Of a stretch of DNA of 64,000 bases, positions 48,681 through 58,480 are shown piece after piece. Source of the stretch: Oscillospiraceae bacterium (lineage in GTDB: Bacteria; Bacillota_A; Clostridia; Oscillospirales; Ruminococcaceae); NCBI GenBank assembly GCA_017523995.1, contig JAFWUX010000092.1, forward strand, positions 1 through 64,000, written 5' to 3'. The notes beneath the pieces are model-generated. The model was not told the origin of the DNA. It ran no database searches and saw nothing but the letters and a program-made list of their open reading frames with translations. The translations under genes and the position numbers were made by a program. The first letter of the stretch is position 1, and every line of letters starts with the position of its first letter.

Positions 48681-50716
48681 AAGATCAGGATTTGATGCGC
48701 GCACTTGGAAATCTGCCGCAGGATATGCTCGATGAATTTGCAGAATGGAACGAGAACGGCACGCCGCTTTCCGGTTCCGATGCGGAAAGCACTGCGGAGA
48801 TCACACGCGCGAATGATGTGATTTCCGCGAAGAAACGCGATATTTCTGCTGCAAAATCGCGCCCGTGGACAATCGGAATCTGTGCGGCAATGGCGGCATG
48901 CCTTGTCATGGCGGTGTCGGTCGGCAGAGAGGCGATCAGCAGAAGCAAAGATTCGATGTCCGTCGGATATTCGGCAGGGGATTCTGTCGAAACCGAGGTG
49001 CTGACAGAGCTTTCACATGACAATTATGATGAGATCAAAATGAACGGCATGAATACCGCGACAAAACGGAATCGTGCAGATGCGCCGTACAGCCTTTCTG
49101 CGCAGATCATCCGCACGCCGGAGCAGGCACAGTCGGTGATTGACTTTCTGACACCGGAGGATCCGGCGGACAATTCCGCGGAGCTTCTGCTTGCAATGCT
49201 GGATGCGGATGCGCTCGCAGAGCAGGATGTGATCTTCTTCGGAATTCCGCAGGAGCAGTTTGCAGGAGATGCTTCCGGTGCCGCGGTCGCATACCGCAGT
49301 GTTGAGATTACGCGGGACGGCAAGCTGACGCTGGATGCGGTCTGTATGCAGCATATTTCGCCGGAGCCGTCAGACCGTGCAAAGGAGTATATCAACTATT
49401 ACGGCATTGCGGTTGAAAAGAATGTGCTGCCGGACCTGACCGATTTTTCGCTGCGCCTGACGAAATTCCGCGCGGAGAATATGCCGCAGGATGTGAAGCT
49501 GGAAAAGGACGGCTGGCGGCTTGAGAAATACCGCGAGTATCAGGCAAAATACGGCGATGAATGGAAAGCGTTCAATGCGTTTTCTCAGAATCAGGAGGGC
49601 TTCAGACTCTGGCTCGAAAAGGAGCAGACCGCGCCGGAAAATCCCGAGGTACAGGTTGTGGAGCAGGTGATCGGGGAGCCGTTCTATGCGTGGTACTGGC
49701 ATCACTATTCCGGCGATGATATCGAGGTTCCGGCAGGCGGCAGACTGGAAGTCCTGCACAATGCGGAAGAAGCCGCAGTATTCCTCACAAACAGCGGTCA
49801 GCAGCCGAAGGAGCTTGCCGAGTATATGAACGCAGCGTGGTTTGCAGGCGAGGGTGAACCGCTCATGGAGGGCGATACGTCCTGCGAGCCGCATGATGTG
49901 ATCTTTGTCGGCATTCCGGCGCGTGAAATGCCGGAGAACGTGATCTCGTGGTCCTACCGCGACGGCACGGTGACGCCCTCGGGCAGGCTGCATCTTGTCT
50001 GCAATGTGATGACGGGCAGCGGCGAACAGGCTGAACCAATCGCGCATGGGGAGAACTTCTATTTCTTCATGTCCGTGCCGAAGGGCAGACTGCCGGAGAT
50101 CACGGAATGGTCGGTGACATTCGATGAATTTCACGCGGATTCTGAGGTTTACAGCACGGAGCAGGACGGTCAGCAGCATTACAAGGACTGGTTGATGGAG
50201 CAGCCGGTCACGCAGAGCTACTGGGCTGCATCGCTTTGTCAGAAGTATATCCGTCCGGTGCCGGATGTGCAGCCGGACACCGTGACCGTGCAGGGCAGCA
50301 GAATCATGCATATTTCGGATACAGAAACAGAAGCATCTGCGTCGGTTCTGACATATAAATCCGATGCTGCCGCGGAGATCACGGATGTGGACTGGGAGAA
50401 ATACGATGTTGTGCAGATCACGCTGCCGTCTGATGATGCGCGCGCTGCGGTTTCGATCACCGATCTTGCGATTGACGCGGACGGCATCCTCTCGCTGAAT
50501 TATAATATCGGCAAGCAGGAACAGGAATATGCGGAGACAGGCGCTTTCAGCTTCCGGCTGCTGGTGCCGAAGGGGACTGTTCCGCCGATCACAGGGATCA
50601 ATGCGGAAACGGTTGTCTATGAGAAATCCTATGAGCCGGATGAGGATACGGATGAATACACATTTATCCATAAATCCAGCGAACGCATGACGATTGATGT
50701 TTCTGCTGCAAAGTGA
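48677..50716 (+). CDS. Membrane-anchored ECF sigma partner with three outer beta repeats
   Basis: A 679-residue single-pass protein, translationally coupled to the sigma gene. Residues 1-60 are cytoplasmic and begin MKDQDLMRALGNLPQDMLDE, comparable to the other sensor's N-terminus. The membrane helix lies at about 64-83 (WTIGICAAMAACLVMAVSVG). The outer part (about 90-679) contains three degenerate units of 130-200 residues, each with a DV(I/V)-x-(I/L)P strand followed by a 'PDLTDFS', 'PEITEWS' or 'PPITGIN' turn: QDVIFFGIPQEQF, HDVIFVGIPAREM and YDVVQITLPSDDA. This differs from the Cna-B-like outer part of the first sensor, so the two should respond to different signals. No paralogous secreted protein was seen in the window. 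It could be an anti-sigma factor or an activator. Confidence 0.75.
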   Translation: MKDQDLMRALGNLPQDMLDEFAEWNENGTPLSGSDAESTAEITRANDVISAKKRDISAAKSRPWTIGICAAMAACLVMAVSVGREAISRSKDSMSVGYSAGDSVETEVLTELSHDNYDEIKMNGMNTATKRNRADAPYSLSAQIIRTPEQAQSVIDFLTPEDPADNSAELLLAMLDADALAEQDVIFFGIPQEQFAGDASGAAVAYRSVEITRDGKLTLDAVCMQHISPEPSDRAKEYINYYGIAVEKNVLPDLTDFSLRLTKFRAENMPQDVKLEKDGWRLEKYREYQAKYGDEWKAFNAFSQNQEGFRLWLEKEQTAPENPEVQVVEQVIGEPFYAWYWHHYSGDDIEVPAGGRLEVLHNAEEAAVFLTNSGQQPKELAEYMNAAWFAGEGEPLMEGDTSCEPHDVIFVGIPAREMPENVISWSYRDGTVTPSGRLHLVCNVMTGSGEQAEPIAHGENFYFFMSVPKGRLPEITEWSVTFDEFHADSEVYSTEQDGQQHYKDWLMEQPVTQSYWAASLCQKYIRPVPDVQPDTVTVQGSRIMHISDTETEASASVLTYKSDAAAEITDVDWEKYDVVQITLPSDDARAAVSITDLAIDADGILSLNYNIGKQEQEYAETGAFSFRLLVPKGTVPPITGINAETVVYEKSYEPDEDTDEYTFIHKSSERMTIDVSAAK

Positions 50717-50726
50717 AAAATAAAAA

Positions 50727-50770
50727 CCGCTCCGGTCAGACAATCAAGCTGACCGGAGCGGCTTTTTTCT
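50727..50770. terminator. Bidirectional terminator between the second sigma operon and uvrA
   Basis: A 13-bp perfect stem (CCGCTCCGGTCAG 50727-50739, CTGACCGGAGCGG 50749-50761) with CTTTTTTCT after it on the plus strand and TTTTTATTTTTC after it on the minus strand. Confidence 0.92.
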
Positions 50771-50809
50771 ATTCGTGGATAAACATGGGGGATGCCTATT
50801 CTCACTGCC

Positions 50810-53629
50810 TTATTCCAGATAGGATTTGAGAAACTGACCGGTATAGGATTCCTCGCAGGCGGCGATCTGCTCGGGGGTGCCCTCGGCAACGATCATGCCG
50901 CCGCCGTTTCCGCCCTCGGGTCCCAGATCAATGATGTGATCCGCAACCTTGATGACATCCATGTTGTGCTCGATGACAACCAGCGTATTGCCCGCATCTG
51001 CGAGCTGCTGCAGAACCTGAATCAGGCGGTGCACATCGGCATTGTGCAGACCGGTTGTCGGTTCATCGAGGATATAGATTGTTCTGCCGGTGGAGCGGCG
51101 CTGCAGCTCCGTCGAGAGCTTGACGCGCTGCGCCTCACCGCCGGAGAGCGTGGTCGCAGGCTGCCCGATGCGGATATAACCAAGCCCGACATCGCGCAGG
51201 GTTGTCAGCTTGCGCGCAATCTTCGGGATTGCGGAGAAGAACTCGCAGCCTTCCTCAACGGTCATTTCGAGGACATCGTGGATCGACTTGCCCTTGTATT
51301 TGACTTCGAGCGTCTCGTGGTTATAGCGCGCGCCCTTGCAGACATCGCAGGGGACATAGACATCCGGCAGAAAGTGCATCTCGATCTTGACGATGCCGTC
51401 GCCCTCGCAGGCTTCGCATCTGCCGCCCTTGACATTGAAGGAGAATCTGCCGGCGCTGTAGCCGCGTTTTTTTGCATCCTGCGTCTGCGCGAACAGTTCG
51501 CGGATATCGCCGAACACACCGGTATAGGTCGCCGGATTCGAGCGCGGCGTTCTGCCAATCGGGGACTGGTCAATGCAGATGACCTTATCCAGATTCTCAA
51601 CGCCCTCGATGCGGTCAAAGCCCGAGGCGCGGATTTTGGCGCGGTTCAGGTGCGAAGCGAGATACTTATACAGCACCTCATTGACGAGCGAGGATTTGCC
51701 AGAGCCGGAGACGCCCGTCACGCAGATGAATTTGCCGAGCGGGAAGTGCACGTCAATGTTCCGGAGATTGTTGACCGCTGCACCGTATACCACGAGCTCC
51801 TGCCCGTTTCCGGCGCGGCGCTCTGTCGGGACGGGCACCTTTTTTCTGCCGGAAAGATAGGCGCCTGTCTCGGATTTTTCGCATTTGAGGATATCCTCGA
51901 GCGTGCCCGCGCAGACGATCTCGCCGCCGTGCACACCGGCACCCGGTCCGATGTCCACGATATAATCCGCGGCGCGCATGGTGTCATCGTCATGCTCCAC
52001 GACGATCAGCGTGTTGCCGCAGTCGCGCAGACGCTTGAGCGTTGCGATCAGCTTTTCGTTGTCGCGCTGGTGCAGACCGATGCTCGGCTCATCGAGGATA
52101 TAGAGCACGCCCATCAGCGAGGAGCCGATCTGCGTTGCAAGGCGGATGCGCTGGCTCTCGCCGCCCGAAAGTGAGCTTGCAGAGCGCGCAAGTGTCAGGT
52201 AGCCGAGCCCGACGCTCTGCAAAAAGCCCAGCCTTGCGCGGATTTCCTTGATAATCAGGCGCGCGATCATCAGCTCACGCTCGGTCAGCTGAATCTGATT
52301 GAAAAAGTCAACCAGATCATGCACGCTCTTGTGGCAGAGCGTGTCAATGTCGATGCCGCCGACCGTCACCGCGAGCGAGATCGCTTTCAGACGCTTGCCC
52401 TTGCAGTCGGGGCAGGGGACTTCGCTCATGTATTCCTCGAGCTCATCCTTTACCCACTGTCCGCCGGTTGCATAGCGGCGCTTGAGGTTCGGAATCAGTC
52501 CCTCGAACGGGTGGACATAGGTCGCGCCGCCGTATTCCGGCGCCTGATGCAGCGTCAGATCCTCCTCGCCGTTGCCCCAGAGGAACAGATCGAGCTGTTC
52601 CTTTGTCATGTCGCGCAGCGGGGTATCGAGCGGCACGCCGTAGGTTTCGTGCAGTGCGTTTGCATACATATTCGCGACGGATTTCGGGTCCTTCCAGTTC
52701 CAGCCGACAGCCTTGAATCCGCCCTCGTGGACGGTCAGATCCTTGTTCGGCATGAGCAGCTCGGGCTCGAACTCCGTGAACACGCCGAGACCGGTACAGG
52801 TCTCGCAGGCGCCGAACGGATTGTTGAACGAGAACATCCGCGGGGTCAGCTCCTCAACGGAGACGCCGTGCTCGGGGCAGGCGTAGGAGAGCGAATAGAG
52901 AATCTCCTCGCCGTCGATGATATCCACCAGCACCAGACCGTCCGAAAGCGCGGTTGTGGTCTCGATGCTGTCCGTCAGGCGTGAGCGGATGCTCTCCTTG
53001 ACAACAAGGCGGTCCACGATGATCTCGATATTGTGCTTCTGGTTCTTGTTCATCTTGATCTTTTCGCTGAGATCATAGATGATGCCGTCCACGCGGACAC
53101 GGACATAGCCTGCCTTTTTCGCCTGCTCGAGCTCCTTGGTGTATTCGCCCTTTCTGCCGCGGACGATCGGTGCAAGTAGCTGGAGCTTTGTGCCCTCGGG
53201 GAGCTCTAAGACCTTGTCCGCAACCTGATCGACCGTCTGCTGCAGAATCTCTCTGCCGCAGACAGGGCAGTGCGGAATGCCGATGCGCGCATAGAGCAGC
53301 CGCAGGTAGTCATAGATTTCCGTGACCGTGCCGACCGTCGAGCGCGGATTCTTCGAGGTTGTTTTCTGGTCGATGGAAATGGCGGGGGAGAGCCCGTCGA
53401 TGCTGTCCACATCCGGCTTTTCCATCTGTCCTAAAAACATCCGTGCATAAGAGGACAGCGACTCCATATAGCGCCGCTGTCCGTCTGCATAGATCGTATC
53501 AAAGGCGAGCGAGGATTTGCCGGAGCCGGAAAGCCCCGTGAATACAACGAGCTTGTCGCGCGGAATTTCCAGATTGACATTTTTCAGATTGTGCTCTCGG
53601 GCACCGCGAATGATGATTTTATCGAGCAT
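50810..53629 (-). CDS. uvrA: Excinuclease ABC subunit UvrA
   Basis: A 939-residue DNA damage recognition ATPase of nucleotide excision repair, normal length for the family. It starts [20 protein letters not shown]. It has two ABC modules: the first Walker A is [20 protein letters not shown] with signature [20 protein letters not shown], and the second Walker A is [18 protein letters not shown] with signature [18 protein letters not shown]. Zinc-finger cysteines appear in [19 protein letters not shown] and [19 protein letters not shown]. UvrA2 loads UvrB at lesions. uvrB and uvrC are not nearby. It is followed by a bidirectional terminator; the nearest upstream gene on the same strand is 64 bp away. 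Confidence 0.98.
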   Translation of the reverse strand: MLDKIIIRGAREHNLKNVNLEIPRDKLVVFTGLSGSGKSSLAFDTIYADGQRRYMESLSSYARMFLGQMEKPDVDSIDGLSPAISIDQKTTSKNPRSTVGTVTEIYDYLRLLYARIGIPHCPVCGREILQQTVDQVADKVLELPEGTKLQLLAPIVRGRKGEYTKELEQAKKAGYVRVRVDGIIYDLSEKIKMNKNQKHNIEIIVDRLVVKESIRSRLTDSIETTTALSDGLVLVDIIDGEEILYSLSYACPEHGVSVEELTPRMFSFNNPFGACETCTGLGVFTEFEPELLMPNKDLTVHEGGFKAVGWNWKDPKSVANMYANALHETYGVPLDTPLRDMTKEQLDLFLWGNGEEDLTLHQAPEYGGATYVHPFEGLIPNLKRRYATGGQWVKDELEEYMSEVPCPDCKGKRLKAISLAVTVGGIDIDTLCHKSVHDLVDFFNQIQLTERELMIARLIIKEIRARLGFLQSVGLGYLTLARSASSLSGGESQRIRLATQIGSSLMGVLYILDEPSIGLHQRDNEKLIATLKRLRDCGNTLIVVEHDDDTMRAADYIVDIGPGAGVHGGEIVCAGTLEDILKCEKSETGAYLSGRKKVPVPTERRAGNGQELVVYGAAVNNLRNIDVHFPLGKFICVTGVSGSGKSSLVNEVLYKYLASHLNRAKIRASGFDRIEGVENLDKVICIDQSPIGRTPRSNPATYTGVFGDIRELFAQTQDAKKRGYSAGRFSFNVKGGRCEACEGDGIVKIEMHFLPDVYVPCDVCKGARYNHETLEVKYKGKSIHDVLEMTVEEGCEFFSAIPKIARKLTTLRDVGLGYIRIGQPATTLSGGEAQRVKLSTELQRRSTGRTIYILDEPTTGLHNADVHRLIQVLQQLADAGNTLVVIEHNMDVIKVADHIIDLGPEGGNGGGMIVAEGTPEQIAACEESYTGQFLKSYLE

Positions 53630-53692
53630 GGGGTAACAATACTTCCTTTCAAAAGGGGATCGTGGATCGGGCGGAATGTGCAGCCCGAACGG

Positions 53693-54361
53693 TTATTTCG
53701 GGGCGTTCCTGATGATATCTTTCAGGAGCATATGACCGCCTTCTTTTGCGATGTCACCGGCAATTCTGCCTGCCGAAACGGGCGCAGGCTGCGGCATGGC
53801 ATTCCGGAGCAGCGTCTCAAGTGCTTTGGCATCTGCGGCAAAAATGACGGTTGCAGTTTCGTCCGTTGCGATATCACCGATCTCGCGGAAATGCAGATTC
53901 CGCTTCGGCAGTGTGCCGCAGGCGTTCGCCGCTTCGATGAAGTCCTCCGGCGCGGCGGAAAGCAGCGGATGCGCAAAGACCTGTAAGCGCACCTTGTCGC
54001 CCTCGTTCCAGATCAGTTTTTCGCCGTCTGTCCGGACGCCGATCAGCGCAGTCTGCATGCCGTTTCCGGCATCATAGGTGATTGCAAGCTCAAAATAGCG
54101 GTTTTTCGTCTGACCGTAGACCGCGGCACGAATTTCCCGAATCTGCGTGACCGTGCCGCCGATATTCCGACTTGTCTGAATCTGCTGCGGGACGGGCGGC
54201 TGCTCGGGGATCGGGGTGCTTTCCGCTTTCGCCTGCCGCTCCAGAAGAAAACGCACGATAATCGCCGTGATAATCAGGACAACCGCAGTGATCAGCACGA
54301 ACATGATCAGCATATTCTGCAGCAGCTCCTCGAGTAATTGCACAAGGTATGCGATCAGCAT
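53693..54361 (-). CDS. Small membrane protein with DUF3592-like outer domain
   Basis: A 222-residue protein with one N-terminal helix (MLIMFVLITAVVLIITAIIV, about 17-38). A Pro/Gln linker follows, then a beta domain (NIGGTVTQIREIRAAVYG; NEGDKVRLQVFAHP), then TATVIFAADAKALETLL. The layout recalls DUF3592-type membrane proteins. Similar beta domains and the TVLFVSDF-like strand occur in the next two genes on this strand, suggesting a diverged tandem family. No enzyme motif; function unknown. Confidence 0.72.
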   Translation of the reverse strand: MLIAYLVQLLEELLQNMLIMFVLITAVVLIITAIIVRFLLERQAKAESTPIPEQPPVPQQIQTSRNIGGTVTQIREIRAAVYGQTKNRYFELAITYDAGNGMQTALIGVRTDGEKLIWNEGDKVRLQVFAHPLLSAAPEDFIEAANACGTLPKRNLHFREIGDIATDETATVIFAADAKALETLLRNAMPQPAPVSAGRIAGDIAKEGGHMLLKDIIRNAPK

Positions 54362-54500
54362 GGGAATACCTCCGTGATGTCAGATTTTACGGGAGCGGAT
54401 TGTAAATGTCAACATGCGTGAACCGGTAAAAGAATCCAGCATAGAAAAATCAGAATCGCGCCTGCAATGGCAGCAGCTTTCCGGCGCTGCTGCACCTCCT

Positions 54501-55118
54501 TCAAAACTGTGAGAACAGCGAAATCAGTGTGCCGGCTGTGAACATCAGCGAGAGGATGAAGCCGCTGAACCAGAGCCAGCCTGCGATCTGCTGCGAGCGG
54601 ATCTTCTCCTCAAGCTCGCCTGTGATCTGCCGGAAGTCGCTCACAAAAAGGACGGTGCCGGTTTCGTCAATCGGTCTGCCGAGCCACTTGCGGAACGAAA
54701 TCGGGCAGTCGATGATGCCGTTTGCGCCGCGCGCCGGATTGAACGCATCGGTATCCGGCACAATGACCGACTGCTGCAGAATCTGCAGCGGGACAATCTG
54801 TCCGGCAGCATAATAGAGCGGTCTTGTGCTGCTGATGCCGAGAAATGCGCGGTGCTGTCCGCCGGAAACATCCTGATAGCGGAGCGAATACTTATAGTGC
54901 AGCGGATCGGGCGTGCCGGGCGGATCCTGCACGAGCTTTGCATCGAGCACCACGCCCTCTACCGGATAACTCGCGGCAGTCTGACTGAGCGCGCGCATCC
55001 GGCGTTTGCGCTCACGGAAGCATCCGACGGCTGCACCGAGACAGGCAGCATCCAGCCAGAAACAAATGATGAGCAGCATTGTGCTGATGATAATATCTAC
55101 AATAACAGATGTTGTCAT
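54501..55118 (-). CDS. Small membrane protein with DUF3592-like domain
   Basis: A 205-residue protein with an N-terminal helix (about 7-30, ISTMLLIICFWLDAACLGAA) and a C-terminal helix (about 182-203, GWLWFSGFILSLMFTAGTLI). A central beta domain lies between them (PVEGVVLDAKLVQDPPGTP; YYAAGQIVPLQILQQS). This two-helix, beta-domain plan matches DUF3592 proteins. TGTVLFVSDFRQITGELEEK parallels TATVIFAADAKALETLL in the neighbouring protein. The start at 55118 is set by GAGGAC and avoids an upstream extension with no support. Function unknown. Confidence 0.75.
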   Translation of the reverse strand: MTTSVIVDIIISTMLLIICFWLDAACLGAAVGCFRERKRRMRALSQTAASYPVEGVVLDAKLVQDPPGTPDPLHYKYSLRYQDVSGGQHRAFLGISSTRPLYYAAGQIVPLQILQQSVIVPDTDAFNPARGANGIIDCPISFRKWLGRPIDETGTVLFVSDFRQITGELEEKIRSQQIAGWLWFSGFILSLMFTAGTLISLFSQF

Positions 55119-55128
55119 AATGATGTCC

Positions 55129-55632
55129 TCAATTTGTAAAATCTTGCGGTAAGTATGATGGGAGCAGCAGACAGCAGCCGGTGTCATCCTGCGGGAGCGG
55201 CTGCGGTTCGGAAAACGGCTGATCTGTACGCCAGAGCGAGACCGCTGCACCGGCTGCAGGTGCCGGATAATCGGGCGGCAGCCGGAACATAAAATAGACC
55301 GGATGTCTGCCGTTCTGCTGCGAACAGATCAATAGATGATATTCGGATTTATCAGCAGATACGCCGGATTTGACAACTTCACCGCGAAGCTCCGTACCGG
55401 TTTCCGGCAGCGGCGGAATCCTGAACGGCGCGGCGGATTTCTGCCGCCTTTGCTCGCGCAGGATCAGAAAGACCGCCAATCCGCATAATGCGATCATCGG
55501 GATCACACAGGACATGAAAAGAAATTTGAAAACTGTGCTGCTGACACGTTCTGCTTTGGCGGGATCGGTGATAACATCCAGAAGTGCGGCAAACAGCAGA
55601 AACAGCAGCAAATACGGATAGTCCTTTTCCAT
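55129..55632 (-). CDS. Small membrane protein, third member of the local trio
   Basis: A 167-residue protein with two N-terminal helices (PYLLLFLLFAALLDVI and FLFMSCVIPMIALCGLAVFL) and a beta domain (GTELRGEVVKSGVSADKSEY; PAAGAAVSLWRTDQPF) resembling those of the two following genes. AGGAGA precedes the start at 55632. It lies 10 bp downstream of the flavoprotein gene and 10 bp upstream of the next member. Function unknown. Confidence 0.72.
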   Translation of the reverse strand: MEKDYPYLLLFLLFAALLDVITDPAKAERVSSTVFKFLFMSCVIPMIALCGLAVFLILREQRRQKSAAPFRIPPLPETGTELRGEVVKSGVSADKSEYHLLICSQQNGRHPVYFMFRLPPDYPAPAAGAAVSLWRTDQPFSEPQPLPQDDTGCCLLLPSYLPQDFTN

Positions 55633-55642
55633 ACATGTCTCC

Positions 55643-56869
55643 TTACATCGCAGAGCCCGCGGCAAATCCGGTTGCAAAGGCGATCTGCAGATTGTAGCCG
55701 CCGGTGAACGCATCGACATCGAGCAGCTCTCCGGAGAAGTATAATCCGCGTATCTTCTTGGATTCCATCGTGTTCGGATTGACCTCGCGCACTGAGACGC
55801 CGCCGCGCGTGATGATCGCTTCAGCGATGGGACGCATCGCAGTCGGGTGCAGCGTGAACTTTTTGATCGCTGTCCCGAGCGCGAGACGCTCCGTTTTGGT
55901 GATATCATGCACCTTTTTCTCAGGGGATATTCCGGCGCGCCTGAGCATGACGGGGATCATCGAAGCGGGCAGGAGTCCGCGCAGCGCGTTCGCAAGATCC
56001 TTGTTTTTCTGTTCGGCAAAATCGCGCTGAATCCGCTGATCGAGCTGTTCCGGCGTGAGCGCGGGCTTCATGTCGATCGTCAGGAGCGTGCTGCCGAGCT
56101 TCTGCGCATCGAGCAGGCAGCTTGCCGAGAGCACCAGCGGTCCGGAGACGCCGAAATGCGTGAACAGCATCTCGCCGAGCTCGGAAAATATGACTTTCTT
56201 GCCGTTCGTGACGGTCAGCGTGACATTTTTCAGCGAGAGTCCCTGCATCTCCTGCGGATCGTGCTCAGCGGTTTCCAGCGGGATCAGCGAAGGCTGCGGT
56301 GCAATGACCGTATGTCCTGCCTGCTCCGCGAGACGGTAGCCGTCGCCGCGCGAACCGGTCCGCGGATAGCTCATGCCGCCGGTTGCCAGCAGGACGGCGT
56401 CCGCAGTGTGCTCTGCGCCGTTTTCGAGCCGGATACCGGTGCAGCAGCCCTCTGAGATCAGCAGCTCTGTGACGCGCGCATGATCGAAGATCCGTACATT
56501 TTCGCGCCGCATCTCCGTGATGAGCGCTGAGACGATATCCTTTGCGCTGTCGCTCTGCGGAAAGACGCGCCTGCCGCGCTCAGTCTTGAGCGGGACGCCT
56601 GCGGACTCAAAAAACGCCATGACATCCGCGGGCGTGCAGCGCGAGAACGCCGAATACAGAAACCGCGGATTGCGCGGCACGTTCTGCATCAGGGTGTCGG
56701 GGTCACAGTTGTTTGTGACGTTGCAGCGCCCTTTTCCGGTGATCGAGAGCTTGTGCCCGAGGCGGTCATTCGCATCGAGCAGCAGAACCGATCTGCCGCG
56801 GCGTGCTGCTGTGACGGCGGCGAACATACCCGATGCGCCGCCGCCGACTATAATGATATTGCTGTGCAT
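55643..56869 (-). CDS. HI0933/YhiN-family FAD-dependent oxidoreductase
   Basis: A 408-residue flavoprotein. The N-terminal dinucleotide fold is NIIIVGGGASGMFAAVTAAR, followed by GHKLSITGKGRCNVTNNCD, the diagnostic HI0933 motif. ATGGMSYPRTGSRGDGYRLA and the C-terminal GGYNLQIAFATGFAAG complete the FAD site. The family (including BaiN) is widespread; most members have no known substrate, and BaiN reduces bile-acid intermediates. It lies 8 bp after the DUF3006 gene on the same strand. The family assignment is firm; its substrate is not known. Confidence 0.94.
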   Translation of the reverse strand: MHSNIIIVGGGASGMFAAVTAARRGRSVLLLDANDRLGHKLSITGKGRCNVTNNCDPDTLMQNVPRNPRFLYSAFSRCTPADVMAFFESAGVPLKTERGRRVFPQSDSAKDIVSALITEMRRENVRIFDHARVTELLISEGCCTGIRLENGAEHTADAVLLATGGMSYPRTGSRGDGYRLAEQAGHTVIAPQPSLIPLETAEHDPQEMQGLSLKNVTLTVTNGKKVIFSELGEMLFTHFGVSGPLVLSASCLLDAQKLGSTLLTIDMKPALTPEQLDQRIQRDFAEQKNKDLANALRGLLPASMIPVMLRRAGISPEKKVHDITKTERLALGTAIKKFTLHPTAMRPIAEAIITRGGVSVREVNPNTMESKKIRGLYFSGELLDVDAFTGGYNLQIAFATGFAAGSAM

Positions 56870-56877
56870 ATTGTTCC

Positions 56878-57102
56878 TTAATCCTGCAAATCGTGCAGCT
56901 TTTCTGCGGCTGCCGCACGGCGTTTTTCGGTTTCGAGGGTGTCGATTGCATAGCCCTCTGCTGTCTTGACGAGCACGTCGCCCTCGGCTGCATCATCGGG
57001 CAGCCAGCTTGCCGGTAGATTCTTGTAGAGGACTTCGCCGGTCTCCTCACGGAGCTCCAGAACGGCATAGTCGCCCTCGAAACGGTCAATTGTCATTGTC
57101 AT
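56878..57102 (-). CDS. DUF3006 domain protein
   Basis: A 74-residue protein matching DUF3006: TMTIDRFEGDYAVLELREE, then LPASWLPDDAAEGDVLVKT and a charged C-terminal helix ending EKLHDLQD. These small beta-barrel proteins are common in Firmicutes and have no assigned role. The start at 57102 has GGCGG 8 nt upstream; an ATG at 57096 is an alternative. It is 8 bp upstream of the flavoprotein gene. Confidence 0.87.
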   Translation of the reverse strand: MTMTIDRFEGDYAVLELREETGEVLYKNLPASWLPDDAAEGDVLVKTAEGYAIDTLETEKRRAAAAEKLHDLQD

Positions 57103-57143
57103 ATGAATTCCGCCTTTCTGCGTTGATTTTATATGCAATGGGG

Positions 57144-57767
57144 TTAGACTGCGCGAATGAGCGTGATGCCGGTCACGCCCTCTGCTGGTGAACCTTTGAA
57201 CTGGATAATGTGGTGGAGCGTTTTGATCTCAGCGCCGGTGGCTGTCAGCTCGATGCCGAGATTCTCCTTGACCTGCTCTGCCGTGCTGCCGATTGTGATG
57301 CCGTTGAACGCGATCGGGAACAGGCTTGGTGCAGGCAGGTCGCTGCGCCCCATATCCTGAAACGATATTGCGGTGATCAGTCCGGTGCTGTAGGCTGATT
57401 TGGAGTCGCATGCCTGCAGCGTGATGCTGCCGCAGGCACAGCCGTCATAGAGCAGGGTTGCGGAGAGCTCGCCCGTCTCGCTGAGAAAAGTGTCCGCCGC
57501 CTCCGGATCAATCGAGAATTTGCTGCTGAGCGCGGCATAGGTCGCCGGATAGGAAAACGGCTTTGCGCCTACCCACAGCGCGCTGGGGACATCCGCCTCT
57601 GTCCAGCTTCCGCCGGGGACGTAGACGGGCGGCAGTTTCAGAACCGTACTGAGTTCGGTGTAGGATTCGACCGTCAGCTCAGGCTTCGGCTTTTCAGCGC
57701 CGCAGGAGCAGAGACTCAGGCTCAGGGCTGCGGCGAGTATCAGACATACAAATCTGCGTAGTTTCAT
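57144..57767 (-). CDS. Putative lipoprotein, unknown function
   Basis: A 207-residue exported protein. The N-terminus MKLRRFVCLILAAALSLSLC leads into an LCSC lipobox (Cys22, or Cys20). The mature part has no repeats or membrane helix; recognisable pieces are GGSWTEADVPSALWVGAKPF and FNGITIGSTAEQVKENLG, the latter like a short 'G.s..qV...lG' motif of SmpA/BamE-like lipoproteins. Function unknown. Confidence 0.72.
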   Translation of the reverse strand: MKLRRFVCLILAAALSLSLCSCGAEKPKPELTVESYTELSTVLKLPPVYVPGGSWTEADVPSALWVGAKPFSYPATYAALSSKFSIDPEAADTFLSETGELSATLLYDGCACGSITLQACDSKSAYSTGLITAISFQDMGRSDLPAPSLFPIAFNGITIGSTAEQVKENLGIELTATGAEIKTLHHIIQFKGSPAEGVTGITLIRAV

Positions 57768-57784
57768 GGAAAATGATCACCCCT

Positions 57785-58456
57785 TTAATAGCAGACATTC
57801 AGCCAGAATGCCCATTCATACGCCTGCGGATTTTTGCAGAATGCGATGCGGTCTTCTTCACGCAGAATGAAATCCTCCGGCCGGAGTACGTCATCTTCAT
57901 CAAACAGACCGGTATCACGGAGCGATTCAGGCGGTGTAAATGCATTTTCAAAGTGGATGCTTTCATATTGATAGATGAAATTTCTCAGCTTTTGCGCCAA
58001 GTAAAAAGGACTGGTTTCGGCATCCACAATATGATCCCAGCCCGGAGAATTATCTGCGGGCTCTGCATACGCTGACGGAGGTTCCTTCTCACGCTGCACC
58101 GGATCCCAATATCCGGTTTCAGGCCACCAGAGAAAGCGGTTATCCTCCGGAAGCATCGTGTAGCTGAACAGGCAGCTGCACATTTCGCGCAGTGCCGACG
58201 GGGGGAACGGAAGAAAGCGGTCGCCGAATTTCCAGTCTGCTTTCGTATATCTGTTGATAATATCAATCCAGCTCTGACAGAGGGCAACAGAATCTCGGCC
58301 GCATATCTCGAGCACGGAAAAATACCGGTATTCCTCATGCGCATAGTCGCCGTCGCGAAACCAGTCGTCCCAGGGATCCTTTGTATGGGGAACAGTAATG
58401 CATCTGCCGGTTGCTTTCTCGGTGATCTTCGCTTCGATGTAAAAGTAAAAGCTCAT
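57785..58456 (-). CDS. Cytoplasmic protein of unknown function
   Basis: A 223-residue soluble, acidic and aromatic-rich protein beginning MSFYFYIEAKITEKATGRCI. It has no signal peptide, helix or catalytic motif I can name. Tryptophan-rich stretches such as HTKDPWDDWFRDGDYAHEEY and FLWWPETGYWDP give it the look of immunity or SUKH-like proteins, but no signature supports that. It lies 24 bp downstream of the radical SAM gene and 18 bp upstream of the lipoprotein gene. Confidence 0.65.
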   Translation of the reverse strand: MSFYFYIEAKITEKATGRCITVPHTKDPWDDWFRDGDYAHEEYRYFSVLEICGRDSVALCQSWIDIINRYTKADWKFGDRFLPFPPSALREMCSCLFSYTMLPEDNRFLWWPETGYWDPVQREKEPPSAYAEPADNSPGWDHIVDAETSPFYLAQKLRNFIYQYESIHFENAFTPPESLRDTGLFDEDDVLRPEDFILREEDRIAFCKNPQAYEWAFWLNVCY

Positions 58457-58480
58457 GCTGTCCTCCTCTCCGGCTGCGGC

